DNA from: UBA4782 sp034430215
GTDB lineage: Bacteria > Chloroflexota > Anaerolineae > Anaerolineales > Anaerolineaceae
Direction: 5' to 3'
Assembly: GCA_034430215.1 (NCBI GenBank)
Contig: DAOUFE010000019.1
Span: forward strand, 62,001-126,000
Length of the DNA: 64,000 bases
Positions 1-8,047 of the stretch are shown piece by piece. Numbering within the stretch: position 1 is the first letter of the stretch; each line of letters opens with the position of its first letter. Both the position numbers and the translations under genes were made by a program. The notes beneath the pieces were generated by a model. It was not told where the DNA came from and did no database searches. It saw nothing but the letters and a program-made list of their open reading frames with translations.

Positions 1-2
1 TT

Positions 3-254
3 CACCTGCAGGTTTTTGTCACACCTACCTGACCATACTGTTCACCAGCCGTGATGCTGGCTTTTCAAATGGCAATGGTTTCAGATAAAGTTCATGCAGA
101 AATGGTACAGGCGAGGGAATTCCCAGAATTATCTGATCAATTTCACGTTCATGGTGTACCGCATACCAATATTAATCAGGGCAAAGGGGAAGCAATCGGT
201 GCTATGCCAGCAGCAGATCTGATCCAGGAGATCGAAGCTGCATTGAAGAATTGA
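3..254 (+). CDS. Glutaredoxin/thioredoxin-fold disulfide oxidoreductase, C-terminal part, candidate selenoprotein (5' end outside window)
   Basis: Only the C-terminal part is present. Reading frame 3 gives VFVTPT, then TGA at 30-32, then PYCSPAV and a thioredoxin-fold tail with the cis-proline segment GVPHT. In this family (glutaredoxin-like protein disulfide oxidoreductases) the active site is normally TPTCPYC, so the TGA falls exactly on the first catalytic Cys. Family similarity continues on both sides without any frame change. A hairpin with bacterial SECIS geometry follows the TGA. I therefore read it as a probable selenocysteine (UPYC) redox protein; a nonsense mutation or base error is the alternative. 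Without recoding, an ORF finder would start only at the GTG at 51, which cuts off the active site. An OsmC-family gene follows 15 bases downstream, so the pair forms a thiol-redox unit. Confidence is high for the fold and moderate for Sec. Confidence 0.7.
45..60 (+). promoter_or_regulatory. Candidate bacterial SECIS hairpin downstream of in-frame TGA
   Basis: CCAGC (45-49) pairs with GCTGG (56-60), enclosing the loop CGTGAT (50-55). The loop starts 17 bases after the TGA at 30-32 and has a G as its second base. Bacterial SECIS models ask for a loop about 16-37 bases from the UGA and a G in the first two loop positions, so the geometry fits. The stem is short (5 bp, GC-rich), so a chance hairpin is possible. 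Confidence 0.5.
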
Positions 255-269
255 GGAATTGAGGAATAT

Positions 270-680
270 ATGGATGCGCAACTTGTCTGGAAAGAAGGAA
301 TGAGCTTTAGCGGTACCGCTGACACTGGATTTGTTGTGCCAGTCGGCACTACACCCGAATTCGGGGGCAATAATGATGGATTTAAACCTCTAGAATTGCT
401 CCTCGTTGGATTAGCAGGATGTACAGCAATGGATGTTGTATCCATTTTAAAAAAGAAGCGGCAGGATATTTTGAATTTTGAAGTCAAAGTGCATGCTGAA
501 AGGGCGGAAGATCATCCAAAAGTGTTTACCAGCATTGTGATGGAATATATTGTGAAGGGAAATAACATCGATCCAGCAGCAGTGGAACGCGCAGTGGAAC
601 TTTCGATAACCAAATATTGTTCTGCTCATGCAATGTTGAGTAAAGCAGCGAAAATCACTCATACAATCACAATCCAATAA
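270..680 (+). CDS. OsmC family protein
   Basis: A 136-aa protein of the OsmC/Ohr superfamily, whose members reduce organic hydroperoxides through two Cys residues; some OsmC-like members have other roles. The two diagnostic segments are present: LLVGLAGCTAMDVVSILKK around residue 50 carries the first Cys, and SITKYCSAHAML around residue 112 the second. Length matches the family. A ribosome binding site (GAGGAAT) lies just upstream of the ATG. It probably shares a transcript with the glutaredoxin-like gene 15 bases upstream and ends at the hairpin at 706-731. The substrate cannot be predicted. Cytoplasmic, with no signal peptide. Confidence 0.9.
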   Translation: MDAQLVWKEGMSFSGTADTGFVVPVGTTPEFGGNNDGFKPLELLLVGLAGCTAMDVVSILKKKRQDILNFEVKVHAERAEDHPKVFTSIVMEYIVKGNNIDPAAVERAVELSITKYCSAHAMLSKAAKITHTITIQ

Positions 681-705
681 TTTTTTTACTCTACTGGAGA
701 ATTTT

Positions 706-731
706 AAGAGCAGCACTTGTTGCTCTTTTTA
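706..731. terminator. Bidirectional terminator between osmC-like and M23 genes
   Basis: AAGAGCAGC (706-714) pairs with GTTGCTCTT (719-727) around a 4-base loop and is followed by a T run. It lies between converging genes. The minus-strand gene's stop codon overlaps its right edge. Confidence 0.75.
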
Positions 732-2237
732 TTGTCCTGCCTGTATCTGGCTGTTGATATCTGAACAATCGCAAGCGGTGACTGTACGGCTGAACCGTTT
801 TAATTCACCAAGATATTCAGCAGGTCCGTTGTAGGCAATCCACCCATCTAGATTAAACGCAAGAACACCAGCAGCAGAGATCCATTCTCCATTGTATTTT
901 CGGGCAATATGGACATGAGTTCCGGTTGCCCGTCCACCTTCGCAGGAAGGGATACCAATTGGATCCCCTTTATTCAAGACTGTACCCACTTTGGGAAAGC
1001 TGCCATTTGCCAGATGGAGGTATAAAATTACCCATCCCGTACGTTCATCCATATCACCATCCAAATCCAACACAACAAGCGCATCGCCTGTCCGAGCTAT
1101 CACTCCATCTGCAACAGCAGTAGCATACTCATCAGTGAGGGAGCAACCGCCTACCACATTGGGAGGTGCAAAATCAAGTGCAGCCAGAGGGGCACCATCT
1201 CCCCAACCTGTATGAGGACCACCCGTAAAAGCCCAGGTAACACCTGCAGCAAATGGAAGACTCAATTCAGGTTGGTTCAAGCTGCCTGGAATATGATCAG
1301 TATTATTTTGCCAGGGGTCTCCAAAAAAAGATGCATAAGTTCTGGCAAGTCCCTCACCAGAAATCGCTATGGTATATGAATTGGAATCCAAAACTTTTGC
1401 GTAATATTGCTGCAATGCCACTGTTGCAGCATTTTGCCAGGGATCTGGATACTCCAGACGTCCATCATTATGTTCAAAGGAAATCAATTCTCCTGTTCTC
1501 CAGCCATAGTAACCATTATTTAGAAAATTGGCGATATAGAGAAGTTCCTGCACCAGACCCACACGCATGGGGTCATTCAGTCCAAGAGGAGAATCTTCTG
1601 AAACCTTCATCACTGGATCAGACAACCCTCCTGTCTGGTATTCGATCATGGCTAACAATAACCTGGGGGAGATGCTGTAATTGGTTGAAAAATATTCAAT
1701 TATTTGACCACCTTGATACCAGGCATCTGCAAACCAGATACGATAATCCTTCAACCATCCAGAAGTTGAATTCACAAAAGATACTGGGTCGAAACCTATT
1801 TGAGCGGGACCGTTGACAAAAAGTCCATCCGGAATGATCTGATAGGAAGTTCCCCAAAGAGCTCGATAATAAATCGGTATCTTCAACGGTAAACCTGGAG
1901 GTAGTGTTGTTACATCTTTTGGGAGAATGTCATTTGCCTGACGGATCTCCAATATGGTTGTGTTGAATCTGGCTGCCAATGCAGGAAGATTATCTCCCGT
2001 CTGGCAGATATAATCCACCAATTCACCCGGAGCGTATTCCGGTCTGGTGGGAAGAGGAGTAGGGAGATTTGCCACCGTTGATAAAACAGTGGGTGTTTGA
2101 TCAGTTGGATGAACACCATTTTCATCAAGAGCTCGAAAACATCCTGATGATGTGAATAAGGTCACGGCCAGAAAAAATATGATCAAAGATTTTTTGAAAA
2201 ATGGGAGTAAATTTCTATCGTGAGATACGGCTTTCAT
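729..2237 (-). CDS. LysM and M23-type peptidase lipoprotein, paralog A
   Basis: One of three tandem paralogs, about 500 aa. It has an N-terminal lipoprotein signal ending at SSGC. A LysM-like module follows (YICQTGDNLPALAARFN...), then a middle helical domain of unknown function containing ISPRLLLAMIEYQ. The C-terminal M23/LytM-type domain (roughly residues 330-470) has metal-ligand motifs GGPHTGW...LDFAP and GTHVHIARKYNGEW. M23 enzymes cut peptide cross-links of peptidoglycan; the HxxxD and HxH pattern looks intact. A DLDGDMDERTGW insert resembles a calcium-binding loop. The start is uncertain: an upstream GTG at 2273 is also open, but both lack a strong ribosome binding site. I prefer the ATG at 2237 because it leaves a normal signal peptide. 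Its 5' end overlaps paralog B. Confidence 0.85.
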   Translation of the reverse strand: MKAVSHDRNLLPFFKKSLIIFFLAVTLFTSSGCFRALDENGVHPTDQTPTVLSTVANLPTPLPTRPEYAPGELVDYICQTGDNLPALAARFNTTILEIRQANDILPKDVTTLPPGLPLKIPIYYRALWGTSYQIIPDGLFVNGPAQIGFDPVSFVNSTSGWLKDYRIWFADAWYQGGQIIEYFSTNYSISPRLLLAMIEYQTGGLSDPVMKVSEDSPLGLNDPMRVGLVQELLYIANFLNNGYYGWRTGELISFEHNDGRLEYPDPWQNAATVALQQYYAKVLDSNSYTIAISGEGLARTYASFFGDPWQNNTDHIPGSLNQPELSLPFAAGVTWAFTGGPHTGWGDGAPLAALDFAPPNVVGGCSLTDEYATAVADGVIARTGDALVVLDLDGDMDERTGWVILYLHLANGSFPKVGTVLNKGDPIGIPSCEGGRATGTHVHIARKYNGEWISAAGVLAFNLDGWIAYNGPAEYLGELKRFSRTVTACDCSDINSQIQAGQ

Positions 2238-3792
2238 ACGAACCAACTGTGCTTGCAGTGACAATAAGATCACCCTTTGTCAGGTTACCTTTATAAGGGG
2301 CTAATCCATTATGGGCAGTCCAACCACTGAGATTGAAAGGCATGGGTCCGTCAGCAAGGATCCATTCTCCGTTATATTTTCGTGCTATATGCACATGAGT
2401 ACCTGTGGCAAGCCCGCCTTCACAGGAAGGATGTCCGATCTTTCCTTCCAATGGAAGTTTGGTACCAACTGCTACTCGATCTTTTGTGGCGATATGGAGG
2501 TACAAGATTGCCCAACCTGTTTGCTCATTTCCATCACCATCCAGGTCAAGGACAACCACGCCATTCTCAGAGCGGGTAATCACACCCGGTGCAGATGCTG
2601 TAACCCACTCAAATGATTCTACACAACCATTTTCATTGGCTGCAGGGGCAAAATCCAGAGCTGAAAGAGCACCATCTTTTCCCCAGGCTGAATGGGGTCC
2701 TCCGGTTAAGCTCCAAATGGTTCCCGCATAAAATGGCAGTTCCAACTCAGGCTGGCTGAGGTCGGTGGGATAGAGAGGTTCAACAGATTGGGCGCGTACC
2801 CAATAGTTACCAAACATTCTTTCATGTAACCCAGTAATACCATCTGGCGTGTATAAATTCCCAGCCCATTGCTGTGCGTAATACAACTGAGAGAACAGGT
2901 ATTGAATGGCAACAGTTCCAGCATTGACTGTCGGTGCGATACGTAAAGTTTCGCCATTTGGAAAACATAATTCGGTTAGTAAGCCTGCCCGCCAGCCATA
3001 ATATCCAATGGATAACTGTTGAACTGCCCAGGCGAGCTGGTGATAGAGGTCTTTGTAAGCATAATCAATATAACCCATCGGGTATTCGGTTTGCGCCAGG
3101 TTTGCTGGTTGCCCGTAAACCCAATTGCTTTGATATTCCAACAACGCCAGAAGTAATCTGGGATTGATGGAATTTTCAATGGCGACTTTTTCGATCACCT
3201 GGGCGCCTGTTATGTTGCCAGTCGACAACCATTGAGAATAAGTGGAGAGATAACCACCTGCTTCATTGACAAATGCCTCTACATCAAAATCAACTGCTGA
3301 GGGTGAAAAAACCACTTCACTATCAGGGAAAAGGATATCCGCCGGAGTGGTATTTCCCAACCGATTTGGAATGATCAATAGTAAATTCGGCTTAAGGAGC
3401 GAAGTTGCTGGTAATGTCTCAGGTGAAATGATCTCATCTGGATTTACATTGAACCTGACAGAAAGAACCGGCAAAGTATCTCCCGATTGCGTATAGTATA
3501 AGACGGGTGGTACGGGAGTGGGAGAAGTGGTGAGATCTATGGTTGGTGTAACTGGGTCGATCGTCGATCCGGGAGTGATCGTTGCAGCCTGGAGGATCTC
3601 TGGAGTCTGTGTGGCTGGAAGGGTGGAAATGGGAAAACTTGTAGCAGGATCATCAGGATATTTGACGCTGCGGGTACACGCCAAAGCAGGAATACCCCAG
3701 GCGAAAAGAAGGAACAGGAAAATGCCCTTCTTTTTAACGTTGAATCTGATTTTCTGGTTTTCGACTGTCCCAGGCTTCGACAACTTTTTCAT
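2215..3792 (-). CDS. LysM and M23-type peptidase lipoprotein, paralog B
   Basis: A 525-aa second paralog with the same architecture. A basic N-terminus and hydrophobic segment end at a lipobox (PALAC). A Thr/Pro-rich linker follows, then a diverged LysM-like module (YYTQSGDTLPVLSVRFN), the middle domain (INPRLLLALLEYQSNW) and the C-terminal M23 domain with GGPHSAWG, ALDFAP, VVLDLDGDGNEQTGW and GTHVHIARKYNGEW. Predicted role: surface-anchored murein hydrolase or a catalytically active morphogenesis factor. The 5' end overlaps the 3' end of paralog C by 59 bases, and its 3' end overlaps paralog A, so the three are probably translationally coupled. Confidence 0.87.
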   Translation of the reverse strand: MKKLSKPGTVENQKIRFNVKKKGIFLFLLFAWGIPALACTRSVKYPDDPATSFPISTLPATQTPEILQAATITPGSTIDPVTPTIDLTTSPTPVPPVLYYTQSGDTLPVLSVRFNVNPDEIISPETLPATSLLKPNLLLIIPNRLGNTTPADILFPDSEVVFSPSAVDFDVEAFVNEAGGYLSTYSQWLSTGNITGAQVIEKVAIENSINPRLLLALLEYQSNWVYGQPANLAQTEYPMGYIDYAYKDLYHQLAWAVQQLSIGYYGWRAGLLTELCFPNGETLRIAPTVNAGTVAIQYLFSQLYYAQQWAGNLYTPDGITGLHERMFGNYWVRAQSVEPLYPTDLSQPELELPFYAGTIWSLTGGPHSAWGKDGALSALDFAPAANENGCVESFEWVTASAPGVITRSENGVVVLDLDGDGNEQTGWAILYLHIATKDRVAVGTKLPLEGKIGHPSCEGGLATGTHVHIARKYNGEWILADGPMPFNLSGWTAHNGLAPYKGNLTKGDLIVTASTVGSYESRISR

Positions 3793-5239
3793 TCTTTACC
3801 AGGTAACCATTATATTCTATCCCTGTTCCTTGCGATACCCAACCATCCATTATGAAAGGTAAGCTTTGGTCAGCAGGGATCCATTCACCATTATATTTTC
3901 GTGCAATATGTACATGCGTGCCATTCGATACCCCTCCTTCACAAGAAGGGTGCCCAATCCTTTCGCCCGCTTTGACCTGAGTGTTTGCCGGTATGCGGTC
4001 ACGGGTTTCGATATGAAGATAAAGCACAGTCCATCCGGTTTCTTCATATCCATCTCCATCTAGATCAATTACAACCACGCCGTTTTCTGACCGGGTAATC
4101 CATCCATCCGAGACAGCAGTAACCCAGGCGTCATTCACCACACACCCCAATGCGTCACCAGGAGGGGCGAAATCCAATGCAGCCCAGGCAGAACCTGTGC
4201 CCCAACCACCATGAGGGCCACCCGTGAATGACCAGACAGCTTCATTTTCGAAAGGGAGCTGAAGGACAGGTTGTGTCAGGTCAGATGGAAGAAGAGGCTC
4301 GATAGAATAGTCAAAAGCCTGTCCAAAGTAATTGGTGAATGTTCTAATAAAGCCATTTTCGCCGACCACTTCACGCCATTTTTCCTGATCGTAGAGTAAC
4401 GACGCGAGATGCTGCACTGCTGCAGTGCCAGCGTTGATCGTTGGGTTGGGTGGAATGATGGAATCATCAGGTAATATCCATGCGGAAACTGCATTTACCT
4501 TCCAGAGATAGTATCCCATGTTCAGGTTATTGGCTGTCCAAGCCATTTGAAGATAAAGACCTTCATAATACTGGTTGATATACCCAGCAGGGTATTTTTG
4601 TTGAATTTCTGTGGGATTATTATTGCTAATCCAGTTTCCCTGATATTCTAACCAGGCAAGCAGGATATGAGGGTGCACAGAAAATTCTTTGCTGACCCGG
4701 TCGATGATCTGTGCACCGGTCATTTCGACATCATTTACTTTTTCTTTGTATACAGCAAGATATCCGCCTGTTGATCGCACAAAATTATCAGTATCAAAAC
4801 CAACGGCAGAGGGGCTACGTACCAATTCAGAATCGGGTATGATCTTAAAAGACGGTCCTTGAGAGGTTGGATCGGGTGGAGGGAGGATCAGCTCCATCCC
4901 AACATCCAGCAGATCGGGATTTTCGATCTGGTTGATCTCGATGATTGTATTCAAAGGCAGGGTATATTTTTTAGCGATAGCAGCCAACGTATCACCAGGC
5001 TGGACAATATACGTAACGGTATCTGTGCGGAGAGCTGGTAACTGCCGGACTGCGTCGGGTGTGGGACTAGATATGGGAAGGGCTGGATTATGGGTGGGTG
5101 CTATCCATCCTGTTTGAGTTGGAAGCGGTGTACTGCCATTTCCCGGCGCGCGAAATGCATTCTCATCTGCAGGACGAATACACCCGACCAGTAGATTTAC
5201 GAGAAGTAATCCAATGAAAAAATGGAAAAATGGTTTCAT
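3734..5239 (-). CDS. LysM and M23-type peptidase lipoprotein, paralog C
   Basis: A 501-aa first gene of the paralog trio. The lipoprotein signal is short and clear (LLVNLLVGC). It has the best-preserved LysM of the three (YIVQPGDTLAAIAKKYTLPLN). Next come the shared middle domain (VHPHILLAWLEYQGNW) and the M23 domain with GGPHGGWG, ALDFAPPGD, VVIDLDGDGYEETGW and GTHVHIARKYNGEW. The start codon overlaps the stop of the upstream HIT gene (TAATG), indicating one operon. LysM would hold the protein on peptidoglycan while the lipid anchor holds it on the membrane. Enzymatic specificity is not predictable. Confidence 0.88.
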   Translation of the reverse strand: MKPFFHFFIGLLLVNLLVGCIRPADENAFRAPGNGSTPLPTQTGWIAPTHNPALPISSPTPDAVRQLPALRTDTVTYIVQPGDTLAAIAKKYTLPLNTIIEINQIENPDLLDVGMELILPPPDPTSQGPSFKIIPDSELVRSPSAVGFDTDNFVRSTGGYLAVYKEKVNDVEMTGAQIIDRVSKEFSVHPHILLAWLEYQGNWISNNNPTEIQQKYPAGYINQYYEGLYLQMAWTANNLNMGYYLWKVNAVSAWILPDDSIIPPNPTINAGTAAVQHLASLLYDQEKWREVVGENGFIRTFTNYFGQAFDYSIEPLLPSDLTQPVLQLPFENEAVWSFTGGPHGGWGTGSAWAALDFAPPGDALGCVVNDAWVTAVSDGWITRSENGVVVIDLDGDGYEETGWTVLYLHIETRDRIPANTQVKAGERIGHPSCEGGVSNGTHVHIARKYNGEWIPADQSLPFIMDGWVSQGTGIEYNGYLVKNEKVVEAWDSRKPENQIQR

Positions 5240-5586
5240 TATTCTTCAAATCGGAAGGGCATTTTCCTTCCGCCAATCAAATGCAGGTGAAGATGTTGAA
5301 CAGATTGCCCTGCATCGGGTCCGGTATTGATAACCAACCGGTATCCGCTTTCTTTCAAGTTAAGCATAATAGCAAGCGCTCTGGCGACCATGACCATATG
5401 TCCTAACAGGTTCTCATCCCTGGCTTCAAGATGATTCACCGATGCAATATGTCTGTTTGGTACGATCAATACATGCACAGGAGTGATGGGACGAGAGTCG
5501 AAAAAAGCTGTTACTTCATCATCCTGGTGCAAGATTTTTGCCGGAGCTAGCCCTTTAACGATATTACAAAAGATACAGTTATCCAT
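5239..5586 (-). CDS. HIT family (histidine triad) protein
   Basis: About 115 aa. HIT proteins are nucleotidyl hydrolases or transferases, usually acting on purine nucleoside phosphoramidates or dinucleoside polyphosphates. The signature is complete: an N-terminal CIFCNIVKG segment, HVLIVPNRHI in the middle and QSVQHLHLHLIGGRKMPF at the end (the HxHxH triad). The ORF is open from a TTG at 5592, but ATG at 5586 is the normal HIT start. It lies directly behind the deacetylase gene. Its stop overlaps the next start, so the soluble enzyme is co-transcribed with envelope lipoproteins without an obvious functional link. Confidence 0.93.
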   Translation of the reverse strand: MDNCIFCNIVKGLAPAKILHQDDEVTAFFDSRPITPVHVLIVPNRHIASVNHLEARDENLLGHMVMVARALAIMLNLKESGYRLVINTGPDAGQSVQHLHLHLIGGRKMPFRFEE

Positions 5587-5588
5587 AA

Positions 5589-6761
5589 TCAAGGTTGTTT
5601 CTCAGGAATGTTTCCATAGGTTGGTGCGCAAACAATGTCGTAATATTCCAGTTCAACTGCTTTATTAGCTTGCGCATACTGTGCCGCTTCATTTCCCAAT
5701 TGACGAACCGTATCGATATGGATCGAAGCGTCTGTATCCCAGTATCGAGGGAGTGTCATAAGAGGATCACCAGCGCTGATTTCAGGAAGGTAAGAAGGGC
5801 GCTGTGGGTCAGAAGCATCACTTTGCGGCACCCAATTGTACATAACTGGTCCGCGGGGATTAATGGTGAAACCTACTTTGTAACCCGCTTCACGAGCAAT
5901 TTCAACACTGCGTTTCGTGAAAACACCCCCCGGCCAGATGATGGCAGAAGGTTTTTTTCCAAAGTGATCCTGTATAGCCGAAATAGAGCCAAATAACTCG
6001 TTTTTTATGAAATCATCAGAGGCATCCGCGGTCATATTGATATTATGGATCACCCCATGCGCCTGATGATCAACATAACCTTGCGCTTCCAGCCATTCAT
6101 TCTCCTGCCAGAGATAATCCGGAGTGTCGGGAGCGCTGATCCAGGCATTGACCACCACCCAGCCATAATCATCATACAGGTTGCGGAAATGGTCTTCGAA
6201 GTATTCAGATCGTTTGCGGTCATCCACGATCAAAAGTGCAGATCGTTCAGGAATTTTCGCATTGTTTTCCATGAAATCGACAAATTGCGTCATAGAAATT
6301 GCTATAAAACCCTGATCTTTGAGGTCTTTGACCAGTTGCTGGAATTGATCGACAGAGATCTGGTTCGCTTCTGTGACTGCGCCTTTCGTGATCGAGTGGA
6401 ACATGATGGGCATCACCACTGTTCCGGGGCTGCTTTTGTTGGGATCCCATTTATTCAGCAAGTAGGTGCAGGTATCTTGAATATAAGAAACAGGTTGGTC
6501 GACGGGGTTAAGTAAACCAGTGGTGTATTGCGCCGGCAGGTCGGGTGGAGTACGGACTATAGTTGGGGTGGGGCTGGGTTCAGGTGTTGGAGTAAAAGTA
6601 ACTTCAGGTGTTGCTGTTGTATTGTTCACTATACCATAAGTGGCAGTCAACAACGCATCCTGAAAGACGCGGGTTTGTTGCTGCGCTGCTTCTTCCGCTG
6701 TTGTGCCGTTGCAGGCGGTCAGTAAAAACAGCAGGATGAGGTAAGGATAAATGCGTTTCAT
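5589..6761 (-). CDS. Polysaccharide deacetylase family lipoprotein
   Basis: About 390 aa. From the ATG at 6761 the protein starts with a basic and hydrophobic stretch ending in LLTACNG, a good lipobox; the ORF extends 60 bases further upstream but without a matching signal. A Thr/Pro-rich linker leads to a NodB-like domain. Visible motifs are ALLIVDDRKRS (in place of the usual TFDDG), AHGVIHN (the HxxxH zinc motif), and AIIWPGG then AREAGYKVGFTINPRG near the end. The family removes N- or O-acetyl groups from peptidoglycan or exopolysaccharide. It heads the operon with HIT and three M23 lipoproteins, suggesting cell-wall remodelling. The altered first motif leaves activity uncertain. Confidence 0.85.
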   Translation of the reverse strand: MKRIYPYLILLFLLTACNGTTAEEAAQQQTRVFQDALLTATYGIVNNTTATPEVTFTPTPEPSPTPTIVRTPPDLPAQYTTGLLNPVDQPVSYIQDTCTYLLNKWDPNKSSPGTVVMPIMFHSITKGAVTEANQISVDQFQQLVKDLKDQGFIAISMTQFVDFMENNAKIPERSALLIVDDRKRSEYFEDHFRNLYDDYGWVVVNAWISAPDTPDYLWQENEWLEAQGYVDHQAHGVIHNINMTADASDDFIKNELFGSISAIQDHFGKKPSAIIWPGGVFTKRSVEIAREAGYKVGFTINPRGPVMYNWVPQSDASDPQRPSYLPEISAGDPLMTLPRYWDTDASIHIDTVRQLGNEAAQYAQANKAVELEYYDIVCAPTYGNIPEKQP

Positions 6762-6888
6762 AAATGGACTTGTCTGGTTTGAAAGGGTTCGATTTATATT
6801 CACTGTCTTGCATTTTAGCATATTCCTGCCAACCCAATCGAAGAGCAGGGCTTAATATTTTGGCAAATATCCTAAAGAATTTTATGGA

Positions 6889-6899
6889 AATGGTATAAT
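6889..6899 (+). promoter_or_regulatory. Extended -10 promoter element for tRNA-Pro
   Basis: TGG followed by TATAAT (6894-6899) forms an extended -10 element ending 10 bases before the tRNA. No convincing -35 is seen. The same TGG plus A/T hexamer occurs before tRNA-Gln and mreB in this window. Confidence 0.55.
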
Positions 6900-6909
6900 G
6901 GGGTTCATT

Positions 6910-6984
6910 CGGGGCGTGGCTCAGCCCGGCTAGAGCACTCGGTTCGGGACCGAGAGGTCGGCGGTTCAAATCCGCCCGCCCCGA
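6910..6984 (+). tRNA. tRNA-Pro (anticodon CGG)
   Basis: A complete cloverleaf. The acceptor CGGGGCG pairs with CGCCCCG. Anticodon stem CTCGG/CCGAG holds the loop TTCGGGA, giving anticodon CGG. T arm GGCGG-TTCAAAT-CCGCC. The discriminator is A and CCA is not encoded (ACA follows). Pro reads codon CCG. Confidence 0.96.
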
Positions 6985-7193
6985 CAAAGTTGTTTATATT
7001 GATGTGGGGTATACCATCGAGGTGATATGCAATTTTATCTACCTTGATAAAAATCTACAATTACTTTTTATTGAAAATATCTACAGAATACAAGTTTTTT
7101 GAGAATTGATATTATTGCGATATTTTCGATTTTCTAATTAATAAAGCAATCATAAAAGTAAGTAATGATTGATTGATATCTGATAGGTAAACT

Positions 7194-8018
7194 ATGCATA
7201 CTTATTTTGCTTTTAGTGATGAATCTGGCGAATATAATTCACACCCAACTGAGAATTTCCTAAGAAAAACTCCTTTTTTTGTTAGAGGAACTTTGTTAAT
7301 CAGGGCTGACGAATGGATTAGATTACAGAATGCATTTATCGGTATTAAACATAAGCTTGGGTATCCAATCGATAAAGAAATTAAATGGTCATATTTGTGG
7401 TCAATCTATAAACATGAAAAGAACCATGAACCAATACCCCCAAATCAGGATTATTCTTTTTTAAAAGGGAAAAAATCATCCGATATTTTAGCCTTTATTG
7501 ATAGGTCATTACAATTATTGAATTTTTTAACATTTTCAAAAATTATTCTAACAATTACTGATAATAAATATTCTTCTAGTCTACCAATTAGAACCATCTA
7601 TACATTTCATCTTCAAGAAATTATGCAACGTATTGAAATGGAAATTCAATCGGAAGGAACAAGTTTATGTGTTCTTTTTATTGATCCAATTTCGACTAAA
7701 GTAGATCAATTGCTGAGAAATTCATATAATGACCTCTTTTCAAAGGATGAATATATAAACTACAAACATATCAAAGACAGTTTAAACCTAGAATATTCCC
7801 ATCATAGTGTGGGGCTGCAAATTGCAGATTTTATATCTGGATGCACAATAGGATGGCTGAAAAATTTTGAGAATAGTAACGAACTATTTAAAAAATATAT
7901 ATTTCCAAATCTACGAAAAAACATAGATGGTGAAATACTTGGTTATGGTATACGTGAGGTGCCCAAAAATGAGATTTTAAGAAATAACCTGCAAACAATG
8001 GTAAAGATTATTAATTAA
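7194..8018 (+). CDS. DUF3800 domain-containing protein
   Basis: A 274-aa protein. DUF3800 proteins have a predicted RNase H-like fold and are common in mobile and defence-associated gene neighbourhoods; their biochemical role is not settled. Diagnostic features are the N-terminal YFAFSDESGEY with acidic residues, the middle VLFIDP, and C-terminal HHSVGLQIADFISGCTIGW. Base composition is visibly much more AT-rich than the flanking operons, as is the 200-base stretch before it. It stands alone next to tRNA-Pro, a frequent integration site, with no partner gene. This points to horizontal acquisition. I found no copy of the tRNA 3' end on the far side. Confidence 0.85.
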   Translation: MHTYFAFSDESGEYNSHPTENFLRKTPFFVRGTLLIRADEWIRLQNAFIGIKHKLGYPIDKEIKWSYLWSIYKHEKNHEPIPPNQDYSFLKGKKSSDILAFIDRSLQLLNFLTFSKIILTITDNKYSSSLPIRTIYTFHLQEIMQRIEMEIQSEGTSLCVLFIDPISTKVDQLLRNSYNDLFSKDEYINYKHIKDSLNLEYSHHSVGLQIADFISGCTIGWLKNFENSNELFKKYIFPNLRKNIDGEILGYGIREVPKNEILRNNLQTMVKIIN

Positions 8019-8047
8019 CTAAAACATATTACTTTGATCTAGTCATA

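Noticed and set aside
5595..6515. Two plus-strand ORFs (133 and 156 aa) opposite the deacetylase gene
   Set aside because: The minus-strand gene has a lipobox and NodB-like motifs; the plus-strand frames have none.
7194..8047. tRNA-Pro-bounded island with repeat at the far side
   Set aside because: No copy of the tRNA-Pro 3' end was found downstream of the DUF3800 gene, so integration at the tRNA is not demonstrated.
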